64,000 nucleotides of DNA from Cordilura impudica (GCA_963682025.1 OY821517.1:95105946-95169945); one strand, 5' to 3'. Positions 24,795 through 38,200 are shown, numbered from the stretch's first letter. Notes: a model not told the origin generated them from the sequence alone. Translations and numbers: made by a program.

Positions 24795-25207
24795 AAGGCC
24801 AGTTTACACTATCACATTTTGTAATACGACCTGTCAAAAAGTCGAGTATTATAATAAAGTCGTATCATGTAAAAAGCTTATGTTATGAAATTAACAGTCA
24901 GTATGATTTTATTTTCGAAGTCTGATGGTTTTTTCATTTTTAGAAAGATTTTTAAAAACTTGTAATTTTCATCGGACCAGAGTTGTTTTTTGGTAAATTA
25001 AAAAAAGGTAAACAAAACAAAGAAAGTGGAAATAATATATAAATTTCAAAATAAATTGATTTGTTATTACAAACAGCTGTTTCCATAAGACTTGAGTGTG
25101 ATTTTTTAAATGGCCTAAGTATGCAGAAATAATGTCGGTACGACTTTATGACAGTTAGATGAATTTCAAAATATCATACGGTTGAGTGGTATCATGTAAA
25201 TGGGCCT
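24795..25207 (+). mobile_element. MITE with TTA target duplication (Harbinger-like?)
   Basis: About 412 bp with imperfect inverted ends AAGGCCAGTTTACACTATCA and, from the other side, AAGGCCCATTTACATGATAC, flanked by TTA on both sides. A 3-bp TTA duplication is typical of PIF/Harbinger, but without coding sequence the assignment is inference. Confidence 0.55.
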
Positions 25208-25441
25208 TTAGAAAAGTACAAAGCACTTTTGGTCGCAACTCTATGTGAGAAAGAGATATCAATATCATTTTTTGATATGTTTCAGATTACGGTGTGACCC
25301 ATATTTCAGCATCATTAACTCAAAAATTGCGTTTTTTTTAAGTTATGGCGGACTTCTCGCAAATGAGCGATATATCTTTGCTAAAAACAAACTAATGATA
25401 ATCAAAGCAAATAGTTATACAATTTAAGCTTTTTGCAATAT

Positions 25442-26450
25442 AACAAACTAGACCTACTATGCGATACCCCATACCATGCGTTTAGAGAATTGGTTTTAGG
25501 TGGAACTAATTAGGTATAAAAAATAAGCATAAACCAAATCCGAGGGGAATCTATAATATTAATATGCTAAGCGATTTCTTGTGACTGATGTTTTGTTCTA
25601 ATGTTTTATCCCGATTTTGACCAAACTTATATTAGTTGAAAGGTATTTCTTTTTAGCCGATTTGCAGATTTACAGATTTTTAAATTTTTTCCTTTATTAC
25701 TAACACATATGTACATAAAATTATACAATGCTATGTGTGTGTTTATTAAATTTGTTAATGTGTTTGTAATAAAAATGAGTTTGTTTTTTGTGTTGATTTT
25801 TGAATTGGCTATAATTGATTAGCATACTTTTAGGGTCTTTATTTAATTAAAAAATAATATTTCCTAGAATTTGCGCTCGAATTTCGAGGGCTGGAATCTG
25901 CTAGTTTTTATTATTATTTTTGCATGCAGTTCTGAAAAAGTTTATATCGGATGCTATATTCATATCGGACCGATCCTGACGATATATGGCAAAGTCACTT
26001 ATTTTTGCAAAAACATATACAAACCAAATTTTGAGAAAAATGTGTGAAATATTTTTGTTTTTGATAGGTTTAAGTGAAGATCGGAAAAACAGCTTTATAT
26101 GGAGGCTATGACTAAGAATGATCCTACAGGGTTTATTTTTGGGCTCCTGGTTAATGGATGTAATGGGTCGTTTGTATGCGGACTAGGTCTGAACATGTAC
26201 CGAATTTCACCAATTTCTATAGCGTTCGCCCTATGGCCGATAGAAGCTTATATATCAACTTTCATCAAAACATATTCATATTACTCACCTGTAGTTTGAT
26301 TACAAGGTATACATGGACACACAGACGGACGGACATCGCTAAATCGACTCAGAAAGTGATTCTGAGTCAATCGATATAATAAAAGATGGAACTAGGTCAA
26401 ATATTTTTGTTAGTTACAAACATCAATGTACCCTATACCCTATGTGGTTA
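25442..26450 (+). mobile_element. INE-1-like element, degenerate, host to a Helitron
   Basis: Family A landmarks are present (GATACCCCATACCATGCGTT, AAATAAGCATAAACCAAAT, GAAAAAGTTTATATCGGATG, ACGGACGGACATCGCTAAAT), with the Helitron 25550-25904 inserted in the middle. The terminal hairpins are decayed. Confidence 0.8.
25550..25904 (+). mobile_element. Non-autonomous Helitron, copy 2
   Basis: Starts TCTATAATATTAATATGC and ends GAATCTGCTAG. The perfect hairpin CTCGAA-T-TTCGAG lies about 11 bp before the CTAG end. It sits between A and T. The surrounding INE-1-like repeat continues across it without duplication, giving an internal empty-site comparison. Related to 4844-5202. Confidence 0.82.
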
Positions 26451-26586
26451 AGTCCAAAACAGCTTTGAAACAACTTTGAGAAAAATACGTTTGATGTATG
26501 ATTTTTTAAATTATTAAAAAATAAAAATATTTTAATATTCAAATTGTCAAATTGTCAAAGTTTTAACATAAAATCTCCATATATAT

Positions 26587-27211
26587 TTGACACGGAAAGT
26601 TAAAAGAGACCTGTGGTCAGAAAATAAGTTTTGGAGAAAAACGAATTTGAAGTAAACAACTTGATTTTGATGAGCCTGACCGCTTTTATGGCTTGAAACT
26701 TGTTACTCGGGGGTTTTCTGGGTCGCTGATTACGAAACTGGTATTTCATTTTAAAAATTCAAAATGGCGGATCTATTATGGCGGACTATTTTTATTATTA
26801 TCGGATTTACTTGAGGTTACTTCGAGGGTACTGATAAGCAGTTTAATGTCAGAACTGTAGAATTCAAAATAGTTGATTCAATATGGCGAATGTTACTTAT
26901 TGTCAAAAGCAGTTTTTTCGAACTGTGAAAACATTATAAGTCCAGAAGATTTATCTTTGGAGAGACAGTTTAAAAATATTCGTGACTTAGTTTCTAACAT
27001 AAAAAAAAGCCGACGATGTAGCACGAAAACCAAAAGAAATTTTGGTTAAAAAAAAAGATGAGAAATTGTTAGATGTAGCAATGAAAAGAAGTGCGAATTC
27101 AGAATCAAAAGTGAAATCGAAGAAAAGAATGTTGTGTACTATAAGAATTACCAAAAAGTAAAAATCGATTGTTTCGACCCATAGGTCCCTTTAAACTTTC
27201 CCTGTCACATA
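26587..27211 (+). mobile_element. Uncharacterised element with about 32-bp terminal inverted repeats
   Basis: The left end GACACGGAAAGTTAAAAGAG is mirrored on the right by GACAGGGAAAGTTTAAAGGG, both continuing into GACCTRTGGGTC. The interior has A-rich decayed coding-like sequence at 26930-27160 without a readable frame. Superfamily not assigned. Confidence 0.55.
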
Positions 27212-28134
27212 TATAGTTCCGCTCATCACTGACTCATTGAGTACCACACTGATATGTAACGCCGTATGATTAATATTTAGTTCCATAAAATTATCACTCA
27301 TACGTCTAAGTATTAATATCTTGGAGCTGGGAACTTGAAATTTGGAATGTATGTTGCCCTACCAAAGCTTTTCTTTAAAAAGTGCCTTCTCATACGAATT
27401 TAACTTTTAAATACCTTATTTAAAAATGTATATAGCTTTTTTTTAAAAGGTACCTTTATTCAAAAAAAAAAAAAAAAAATACTTTTTCCCACAGAAGAAT
27501 AAGCGCCTTACAACTAACTAATCATAATCGCTTAACGCAACAGATTGTTGACACAATGCAACTTTTTCTTTAAATTCAAGAGTTTATTATGTTGTACTTT
27601 CATTTTACTGAACTTAAACTTTTGAATTTGACTGTTTTTGGCTTTTTAATTGGTTTCAAATTTTACCCGTAGGTACCGGGCGCACTTTTTGTAACTTTTT
27701 TTTTTTACTAAAAAAAAGCTAAAATAATAAAAAAAAAAATTTTGAATTTTTCTTGAATCGGTGATAATTTCAAATCGAATACTATAGTTGTTTGATTAAA
27801 CAACATTATTAATGTGATTTTAAATTAGTGTCTTTAGCATAATGAAATTTTTGCAACTGCCTCGACTTCAGTTAGTTGCGTTAAACTAGTTTTCAATGTA
27901 TTTAGAATATTGCATGAATGATGAGTTTTTTCAAATTTCAGTCGCTGCTGTTTCACAACAAAATCTTTAGTTCTGCTCAAAAAGTTATGTATGACTCGAT
28001 CCATCGTAACTTAAGAAAAGAAAGTGAAAATGTGCCCTGCAACGGATTAAGTTAAATTTTATCGATTTAATTTCAAAATTTTTCCAACTTATATTTCTTA
28101 CATTCAGTAATATAAATCACTACTACTACCCGTC
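27212..28134. other. Intergenic AT-rich DNA
   Basis: Homopolymer runs (A at 27461, T at 27702) and no recognisable gene. Confidence 0.5.
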
Positions 28135-28570
28135 AACTTACACAAATTAAGGATAATAGGTCCCGCCATATTTTTGGCACGACTTATCAAAATATTTACT
28201 TAGAACTTCAGATACATATATGATGATAACTTTGTATGAGAGGTGCCACGCCTACTGGATGTAAAAAAAATGACTTTAAAAAATCCCTTTAAAAATTTCA
28301 GGGAGATCGCATCTAAACTTATATCTCTTGTCTTTTACATATAGTACATAATAAAATAATGGTTGAAAATATATATATACCTACACAATTAGTTAGGAGG
28401 TCCCGCCCCTTTTTATGGCACGACTTTTCAAATTAATTACTCAAGAACTCAGACAAAGTTTCAGAACTTTCGCTCTCATAGAACTTTAGATATGGGACGA
28501 TAAGTATTCACTTTGCATGAGAGTTGCTACGCCTACTTGATATATACAAAAATTAGAAAGATCGGTCTAA
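28135..28570. repeat. Two direct copies of a roughly 150-bp repeat
   Basis: Copy 1 (about 28150-28270) and copy 2 (about 28395-28550) share AGGTCCCGCC, TGGCACGACTT, ACTCAGA/ACTTCAGA, a GATRATAA core, and GCATGAGAGTTGCTACGCCT versus GTATGAGAGGTGCCACGCCT. They are spaced about 250 bp, like tandem internal repeats of a larger lost element. Confidence 0.6.
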
Positions 28571-29016
28571 AGTGCATAGTTCTCTAAATCGTAAATAGAC
28601 AGGCATACATATATACATATATTCGATTTCATATAAGTATATATGAGGTTCTTATAAAAAAATTATCGTTTCAACACTCCGCATTGAAGATATTGATATA
28701 TTATGTAAGGTAACAGAAATATCCTTTAATATTTTGCGAAGTTAGAGCACGTTCGGTGAGACAGTTTTTATACAGCTGTTGATTTAATGAGTTGCTTGTG
28801 TGCACCACAAGCAGGTAGTTGGAGATATTTTGGTAAGAGAAAATTCTGGTCAAAATGGAAAACTCGATAAAAAATCAAAATCATATTTTATAGGAAATTG
28901 AGAACTTTACCTTTGAGATAAATAGTTTATTAATCATAAGTTGAAGTAGTAGATACAAGGATGCTGAAGATGAATAAGTTGTTTGTTATTAAAACTAGCT
29001 ATTCCATCTAGCGATG

Positions 29017-30046
29017 CACAGTGGTTCAAAACCAAAAAAAAGTGGTAATAAGTCTAGAACTTGTAAACTATTGGTTGTATTGGAATAATATATATTAGGC
29101 GATTGTAGTCAAGGATATAGGCTTTCAAAATATTTATTTCTGAGATACCCTGTTGTATTTTGGTAAAGGGTTGCATAAGTTTTTATTACTTCAAATAATT
29201 TTATATACCTTTTCAAAGCAGGTATAATTATAAGTTAATGGTGTATGAAATATTTACCTAATGAGTTTCAACTGATCATAAAATTGTTTGTATTAACTTT
29301 TAAAACTTAGTTTTTTTTTTTTTAAATTGCACAATTTCGTCCAATGCTGGACGTAGGGTGCATGTCCAAAAATATTAAAAATTTCGCTTACAACCATTCT
29401 TGAAGCATATTCTTTTAAAATATGTAGAAAAATATATACATGTTTTACCAAGGTTGTGAGAAAAAAGTGAAAGAATGAAGGGTATTTTTTTTTTGCAAAA
29501 ATTTGCAATTTTTAGAACCTGATTCAAAAAGTCAACTTTAAGATTTTGTGCTCACTAAACGGTTCGAAATAATTCAAAAAATACTTCAACGTACTTTTTT
29601 AAAAAGTACTGGCTATCGCCACATATTTTTAGATTTTTTTTAAATCTATTTTAATAAAAATGTTATTTGCGAAAAACCAAGAAAGAATTTGGTGAAAATT
29701 TCAAATGTTGATTTTTAAAATCAAATATTTTTAAACCATAAGCGATAACTAGGTAGTATAAGCATGTTTTTTGTTAATAATTTAATGGTTATTGGAAAAA
29801 TTTAAAAAACGTAAAAATCACTTCATATTTATAAAAGTTACAAGTTTTGAAAGCATTTTCCACCTCGAGGTGGTCGACTTTGGCACCCTGTAGCTCACCC
29901 TGTGTTACAACAGGGTATCTCAGAAATAAATATTTTGAAAGCCTATATCCTTGACTACAATCGCCTAATATATATTATTCCAATACAACCAATAGTTTAG
30001 AAGTTCCAGATTTATTACCACTTTTTTTTGGTTTTGAACCACTGTG
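29017..30046 (+). mobile_element. Transib-like non-autonomous DNA transposon with 141-bp TIRs
   Basis: The ends are inverted over about 141 bp with roughly three mismatches. They start CACAGTGGTTCAAAACC (29017) and finish CCACTGTG (30046). Perfect 5-bp duplications CGATG flank it (29012-29016, 30047-30051). Transib transposons make 5-bp duplications and have CAC-starting ends that resemble the V(D)J heptamer CACAGTG (established); here the heptamer is exact. There is no transposase in the interior, so it depends on a copy elsewhere. The high arm identity implies recent activity or gene conversion. Confidence 0.72.
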
Positions 30047-30179
30047 CGATGTCTTAATTTCTTCCATACAATTCATGAAATCAAACTTGACAAATTCAAA
30101 CAATTTTATTTAATTTCCTAATTTGAAAACTTCCACATTAAGGCTTTAATTGGTGGTAGTTAAACTTTTAATTTTTCAG

Positions 30180-30351
30180 GAACTTAAGTCGAAAGTATTT
30201 ATTCAAGAACTTAACAGCAAAGTGGAATACATTCACAAACAATTACGTCGGTAATTTATTCATTGTAATATTGAAAATTTTCAAAATTTTATTTAATCGA
30301 TTTTTTTGTTTCTTTAGATTTCGTTCGTGTTCGTTAAAAAATAAGTTATAA
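30180..30351 (+). CDS. Possible 3'-terminal exon pair of an unidentified small gene
   Basis: Exon 30180-30250 is preceded by a TTTTTCAG acceptor and followed by the donor GTAATT. A 67-bp intron ends in TTCTTTAG, and exon 30318-30351 ends in TAA. They join in phase to ELKSKVFIQELNSKVEYIHK, then QLRRFRSCSLKNKL, a short amphipathic, possibly coiled-coil tail. The upstream exon could not be placed. I do not recognise the protein, and chance is a real alternative. Confidence 0.3.
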
Positions 30352-32200
30352 AACAATTCTGTACAGTATGCTTAAATGTTTTGGTAAGGACTTTGATTTG
30401 TTTAATTCATATTATAACTTTCTTAAAACAAATTGAGTGTTTTAATTCAGAAAGAAATGCAGTTATAAACTAATTAAGCGATTCAAATTTTTAAGAATTT
30501 CTTTCAAATTCTAGTAGAATAAGTACTTCTATATCATGCTGAGCTGTAAGGTTTCATATGCATATATTTATATACATATACATAGATTAAAAAAAAATAA
30601 TGTAAATAGATCTAATTACGTATGCCATAAATCTAGGTGTTTTTTATTTTTATTTTTAATAGACAAAATTGCTCTTCCATCCTATTTTTCTGTTTCTCGA
30701 TTTAAGTGCTTGATTTTGTTAAAAATGTCGTTAATTGCACCTTAAGATATGCCCTAAAATGGCTGGCGTTCAACATTTGAGGTGACAACAGGGCTACTCC
30801 TAATGATATCTAGTTTTTTTACAGGGCCTAAGAGTATGCCTTAAAATTTTGTAAACAAAATAAAAAAATACCTACTATTAATTTCTGACCGCCTGGTACA
30901 AAAGTTTAAAACGATTGAAAGTATATGGAAGGAAAATAAATGGAATTTTACTAAAATAACAAAAATTACTTCGAAAATGCAGTAATACCTTCATCAGAGT
31001 AGCATTGTAAAAGCATCACTACTTTACGTAAAGTGATTCTTAATGCATGCAAACATGATGCATGATGCAATTAAATTTTCTGATTCAATAAATTTTAAAA
31101 ACAGAAATTTTAATTGTTTACCTTTTTTAACTTAAAATTTGTCAAAACAATTTGTCACATGGACCAATCTGATTTACAATAATAGCATCTTTAAAAATTA
31201 ATTTTTATATTACTTCTAGAAATGCGGAATTTACACATATATTGAGCAGTAAAAACGTGTGCAGTGATGTGCAAAATCTCTACGTGCTAAGTCCAAAATA
31301 AATTTTTAATGGAAAAGCTGCATAACATTAATTTAAGAATACACATTCTTCTGATTGCCAAATTTTCCGCTTCGTTCACTATTCAATTTCAGGAGATTTT
31401 TAATCGATTGGACGGAAACTGTTCATAAATTCCAATTCATTAGTCAAATCTTGTCATGCAAATTAAATGAAAATTCTATTTAAAATTTTTTCAAATCGAG
31501 TTACAGAGTAAGCCCCTCCGAGAATCTTTAATTTGTTGACATTATTTAAAATTTGTATCTATCAAGAATTCCTATTTTAATAAAAAAACATATATATATA
31601 TGTTATACATATATATATTTAAATTTTTTTTAATTTTAAACTGCCGAAAAAACCTCAAACAACATCGGATTTTCAAATCTCTGCGAATAAGAAAACAACA
31701 ACAGTTTTGTAAAGTAATTTCAAATTATTTCATTGAATATTTAACGAACACTAAACACATGAACATAAACAATACAACAATTTTGTTAAATTTAGTTTTT
31801 CTTGCAGTTTTATTTTTAGGTCTATGCCTTGATATATGTATATTTATATTATTTATTTTTCTTTTTTTTTTCAATTCAATTCAGGCTTGGTTTTTATTTC
31901 ATAATATTATTTATGTAATATATGCATTATGTATTATTAATTAATATTTTTTTTTTACAATTATTTACTAATATGTTTTTATATATAAATTTTTTCAAAA
32001 AATTATAAAAATTTTGAAATTAAAAAAGTTTTAATAAAAATAAAATACAATTCTTATAAAATAAATCATAAAATAAAATTTAAATATATGCACATATAAT
32101 TATGGTTTCAATAAGGAGTAGTTTGCTTGTTTTTTTTTTGTTTTTTTTTTTTTTTTTTTTTTTTTGTATATAATCGCCTATAATTTTAGTTAATGACGAC
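30352..32200. other. Intergenic, extremely AT-rich
   Basis: Low-complexity DNA including TATATA tracts near 31590 and long T runs at 32130-32165. The open frame at 31600-31944 is hydrophobic low-complexity translation of AT-rich DNA and is not taken as a gene. Confidence 0.5.
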
Positions 32201-32206
32201 TTTATT
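32201..32206 (-). promoter_or_regulatory. KrT95D: Polyadenylation signal of PACS
   Basis: AATAAA on the minus strand about 45 nt after the PACS stop codon. Confidence 0.55.
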
Positions 32207-32247
32207 TATAGTTTTTGTATATCTAGGATATTTACTTAAGAAAATGA

Positions 32248-35200
32248 CTAGGATAGTTCAGAACATGACATTGGTGTACAACCAATTAGAGCAATTGGAA
32301 AATTTTTAACATGTGTCTGCCATTGCGAAGATAATTGGAAGAATTTGACGCCAGTCCATTCAGTGCCATCAATGTAAACTGTAATAATAAAAATGAGTAT
32401 TAGAAAAAAAGAGATAATCGAGGAAATTGTTAATTATGTTTTTATTTTTGTTGGGAATTTCAAGAACTCAATTTCTTTAACAAGTGATATATCGACTACA
32501 TCGTACAACTAATATTTACCTCTTAATGGAACGGGATGTGATTGTTTAGGTGAGCAGATTAAACGGGCAACACCTTCTACACATTGCTCTTTTTCGAGAT
32601 CACGATCTTTTTCCTTTTTCTTGCCCAGGCGCATAACTGAAATAATAAAGAAATTGAGTATGATTAATTTTGTTACTCAAGTAATTTGGAATTTCTTCCT
32701 CGATCTTTGTACATACTTTGCTTTTGTTTCTTTTCTTTGGTAGCAAATGATACTGTAAAACCATTTGATATTTCACCCAATTGAGCATTTTGTGGCAAAC
32801 GCCAAACTTGCAGACTTCTAAATGTACTCTTAATACTATTTTTACCACCTTGATCACTACTTCGTGCATTACTTTTATCTTTCGAGGATTGATGGTCTCC
32901 CGGCCGTATTAAAGGCCAATAATCTACTTGCAATTCAACAGACTCACTGCCCAACTGTTGCGGTATAGCACCGAAACCTTCACCAATACGTTCACGTTGG
33001 GATGATGCAGAAAGTGGTGGTGTTTGTAAAGGTGGAGAGATGCGACCACTTAGTGGTGGAGAACCGGATACGCCGCCGCCGCCACCGCCACCAACACCAC
33101 CACCACCACCGCTGACACTGGAGTTAACACCTTGTATGCTGTTTGATATATTCTGTGATAATGTATTTAAGGGATTTTGAGAATTTGAATTGCCAATTGG
33201 TATGGCTATGCTGGTATTCGAAGATTGCTGAGATGATGTTAGAGCTGTATTTGTTTGAGCATTGTTTTCATCGAGATCTATTGAAGCCTGGGGACCTTCT
33301 AAATAACCAATACGTACATCCTATAACAAGACAAACAATTAATTTTCGATTACGATTGACAAAAGTGGAGGTTATTCACATTGCTGTTCAAATCTATCTT
33401 CTACTTACACTAACAAATGGCACAAATATTTGACATGAATCCTCTTCTTTATAATTAACCATCGCTTCTGCTATGGGTATTTGTGTGCAGGGTCCAGCCG
33501 CATGCAAATATCGTTGTATACGATTTACTAATTCTACAATATCAGATTTATTGGCCGTTGCCGAATCAGCCAGGGAAGATGATAATGCTGTTGCATTCAC
33601 CGTCGTCACAGCACTAACAGCAGCAGCTGTTTGAGCTGCCCTCTCACAGAGACTGTACCAGTTTTCAGTACCAAACATAGCGGCATACGCCTGATCCATT
33701 TGACTTAGATAACGTGCAATTGTACTACTTCCGATTGGTACAATGTAAAAGCGCAAATGATTTAACCAATCTGGTGGTCGAACACCCATTAGCTCAACGT
33801 AATGCCGTAATGCGGCTCCTTGCAACCAATCGCCTCCGATTAATAGGATCTTAACTGTGGTGGGTGGTTTAGCATTCGAATTACAACTGAAAAGATGAAG
33901 CAAATAAGGGAATATGTTAATACTTATTATTAAATATGAAATTACTTTTTATTAAGCCTCAATATCATACAGCAGGATTTTGTATAACGTTCATACATTT
34001 TTTTTATGTAAGTTTATATTTGTATTTGCATCCTGAAAATATGTGGTTTTTCACTAATGGTTTCCGTTTTAAAGTCATTAGATTATTATAGATGCAATTT
34101 TTCATTCATTATTGGGTAAATATCTTATATAGTTGGAGATCTCAATGTGAGAATTGGGGAGTTAAATCAGGATATTGATCAAATTTACCAAGAACTTTTT
34201 GCAGCAGGACTTGAGAAAAGAAAATCTACAGATAAAACAGAAATTCACAAGGAAAACAACTTATTGATATGTGTACTGATAACAACTTAATGATATTAAA
34301 TGGAGGAATTAAAGGTGATTCTCCACGGGAGAATCCGCCAATGACACATGTGCTTTTTCGCAAGATATTTTACAATGCCACAGGATTTTACTATCGTAAA
34401 TCACATTTGGTCAGATCACATGCCAATAAGGTTTGGATTCCAGGTAATAAATATGGATTATAAAATTAAGAAATTGAACTTAATCCCTAAATTATATTGG
34501 AAGGATAATACAAAAGATGAGTATCAGCGAAAACTGAAAGCCAATTTAGAAAGATTAAAGGCCTAGTTAGCCACACTTAACCTTAACCAAACGTGTCAGC
34601 TGTTTTTTTTCTGTTACATGAAAAACCATTTAGAACAGTTACCGAACTCAACTTTCACGTAACCGGAACGTCCCAATCTGTTGAAAATAGATTTTTGCTA
34701 CGTTTGTACGTGACATTTGTGAGCAGCTGATAAAGTTACACAGCAACATGCTGGTTCGTTTTTTACGTTTTATAATTGCACCAAATGCCAACGTTACGTT
34801 TACGGTACAGATACATTTTAATAACGTGTGGCTAACTAGGTCGTAGATCTGAGCCTCAAAACACTATGTGATATAATGAAGAAATCTTCACCTACAACTG
34901 GTAAACAAAAGCGAAGTTTTGAACCAAAGTATATAAATATAACTACAAATGCAACGCTGCCAGAGAAAAATCTTTGAACTTTTAAAATATTTTAAGAAAC
35001 TCAAAACGTCCACAAGATAAAGATAATTATCTAAAAACTCAAAAAGAATATAAACATATATGCAAAGAAAGCAAACACAAATACTACCAACAGCTGGAAA
35101 AAAAAAAGATAAATAACATACAAGTTAGTAAACAGTGGTGGAGAATTGCAAAGGAAATTCGAAATCATAACTATAAAATTTGTTCACTTATACCTGCGGT

Positions 35201-38200
35201 ATCTTTTAAAACTTATTTTGATGAACTATTAAACCCATAAAATACAGTTGAGTTTCAATACGCACCTTAACTTAATTTCGATTCTTTTTTGGATTGCCCA
35301 ATAACGATGATAGAACTGAAAAATATACTATACTATAATAAGAAATGTAAAAGTAAATAAAGCTCCTGGTGAAGACCGTGTGCCATACGAATTTATCGTA
35401 AATGCAACCGATAATTTTCTATAACAGCTTTTGCAAATATATAATAAAATATTTGAAACCGGCCAAATTGATGATTCCTTATCAAGGACTATAATCTTTC
35501 CAATTCATAAAATGAGAGATGTAATCCAGCCTTCGAATTACAGGGGTATATCTTTCACGAATTTTGTTGTTAAAATAATGATGGGTATTTTCAATGAACG
35601 TTTATTTAACTGGGTGGAATGCAATAAAATAATGACGGAGTATCAGGCGGGCTTTCACAGAAATTATTCAACAGTATTAGTATCAAACTAGCAGAGAAGA
35701 AAAAAGTATACGCATTCTTCGTTGATTTTAAAGCAGCATTTGACAAACTTTCAAGAAGTGCATTAATATACAAACTTTTTGCGATGGGGATTTCATATAA
35801 ATTTGTCAGACTTATTGAAGGTATATATAAGGATACTAGGTCAGCAGTTTGGACGGGTGATGATAATCTGAATACTTCGAGATTAAATCCGGAGTGAAAC
35901 AAGGTTGTTTGATGTCGCCATTATTATTTGCGCTATATATTAATGATTTAAAAGATTACTTAGAAGGTGGGCCTTTTGTCGATGATCTGAATATACGTTT
36001 ATTATTATATGCCGACGATATAGTCATACTTGCAGATGAAGCTGATGTACTACAAGGATACTTAACCCAGAAAAATACTGTAATTTATGGAACTTAGAAG
36101 TTAACTTAAGTAAATCTGAAATTTTAGTCTTTCACAGCGGTGGTCGCACGAAGAGAAAAGTGGTATTGTAAGGGATATCCGATAAAAAATATCGTTAGAA
36201 TATAACTCCTTGGGAGTAGTGTTAATAATTAAACTCTCATTTAACAACCATGTTGCAAAACGAAACAACCAAGCAAAAAATGCCATAAATATAACCTGGA
36301 AAAACTTCCTCGGAAAGAATATTATTTTAAAAATGAAATGGAACTTTTTTAGCTGGGGTTTTAGTAAAGGGGTTTTAGTAATTTCGAAGCAGTGGATAAT
36401 CTCCAAAGATACTTCATGAAGAAAGTTCTCAAACTTCCAAGCTATACACCAAACTACTTCTTAATGCTAGAAATATCTGCTGACGAAGGTCACATCTACA
36501 CGTAAGCCCTTCACTTAAAATACATTGGAAAGGCATTATATTATTATGGAGAAAGTAGGCTGCCTCATCAATTGACAAAAATCTTGTTGAGAAGAGAGCT
36601 AGCTGTTTTAAGTAAATGCTTTAAAAGAAAAACTCATTAATTTCAGCATACTTTGGCCGGGGCCAACACCAACAGAAGGGCAGTTAAACCTGTTAAGTTC
36701 AGAACTTTTGACCATTATTAAAACTGTCAATATACAGTATAACTTGCAAGAGAAATTAAAAAGCAACACTAGACTATCACAAAAAAGCAGAACACAAGAA
36801 AGCAGAACATTATCTCGATCACAAGAAAGCAGAACATTATCTTAAGGATGATATGAAAATGGAAGGCATAACACTGATCATGAAGGCACGTAGTGGGATT
36901 ATATTTCTTAATGGTAATAGATTTGGTTGGTGTAGGAGATGATCAAAAGCTATGTACTTTATGTAACCTTCGAGAAAGGAAACACTTCAACACTTTCTGG
37001 GAATTTGTTCAGTTCTTAAGGAATTTAGAATCCGATGTTTCCGCCAACCCTTATTAAATGAAACCGAAATGATATGCATTCTTATTAAATTTCTTGAAAT
37101 CTGCATTACAATTTAGACAGCTAATGATATCTGAATACAATTAATTAAAGTTGATTACACTATTAGACCGACAGACGTTTTAAATAAACATTGTCAATTA
37201 TTATTATATTTATCTTTTGTTGATTAGAATTTATATGAAAAAAGAAAAATTTGAATTATAGAAAATACCTTTGTAAATTGTAATTACATATATTGAATTT
37301 AGTCAAAAAAAAAAAATATATAAAAAAAAATGCAATAAACACATTTGTTTTTTTTTTTTAACAGGTAACAAAAAATAAAGCTTTTTGGTGAAGGACCGAA
37401 TTATTACGTCGTAACTAGGACATAATACGTGAAACAAAGTATGACAAAAACTGCGGAGATTTTAATTGAAACTCGTCACCATATTATTTTCCTACACAAG
37501 ATTGGGAAAAGCAATGAAGCAGTTGCAAAGGAGCTCAAAGTATCGCGACGAAACGAGGACGAAAAGTATACGAAGACTTCACCTAACAGCTCCAGAAATC
37601 CATTCGCAATTTTGCCGAAAGTAAAGTGGTTGCTCTGGATATTTCCAAGGCATTCGATCGTGTGTGTCACGGTGCATTGATATCAAAGCTTATTGCATTT
37701 GGGGTCGGTAATGACTTCTCTCGATTTATATCTAGTTTTCTCAGAGACCGAACAATACGTGTTGTTATTGATGGGGTCTCATCTAATGAGTTTCAGCTTA
37801 ATTCAGGGGTACCCCAAGGTTCCGTTCTTTCTACTTCTATTTTCAAAATTTTAATTCTATATACTCCTTCGCAGATGACAGCAGCATTTACCATTCATTT
37901 CCCTTTAATTGTAGGCCAAGCCTCTTGGAGGTTGGGGGCAAAAGGCAGACAATGAATGACACACTCGATCAAAACCTGTTAACAATCTCCGAGTGGGGTA
38001 AAGCGAATAGGGTTGATTTTAATGCGATGAAGACTCAATGCTGTATGTTGACCCATAGGGTCATGGAATCAACAATGTCGTCTGTATATATGGGTGGTAT
38101 AGGTATTGAGGAACCGGATACTCTTGATGTTCTAGGCATGAGAATTCAATGTGATGTTCGTTGGAACGAGCATATTTTTCAAGTGTCGAAAGAAGCATTT

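Noticed and set aside
28796..28834. Candidate first exon (MSCLCAPQAGSWRYF with donor GTAAGA) for the exon pair at 30180
   Set aside because: Its phase (one extra base) puts a stop at the beginning of the 30180 exon. No intermediate exon was found to correct it.
31600..31944. 114-codon frame with hydrophobic segments (possible membrane protein)
   Set aside because: Composed of Phe/Leu/Ile/Asn/Lys codons from AT-rich low-complexity DNA, with no promoter, splice sites or recognisable motif.
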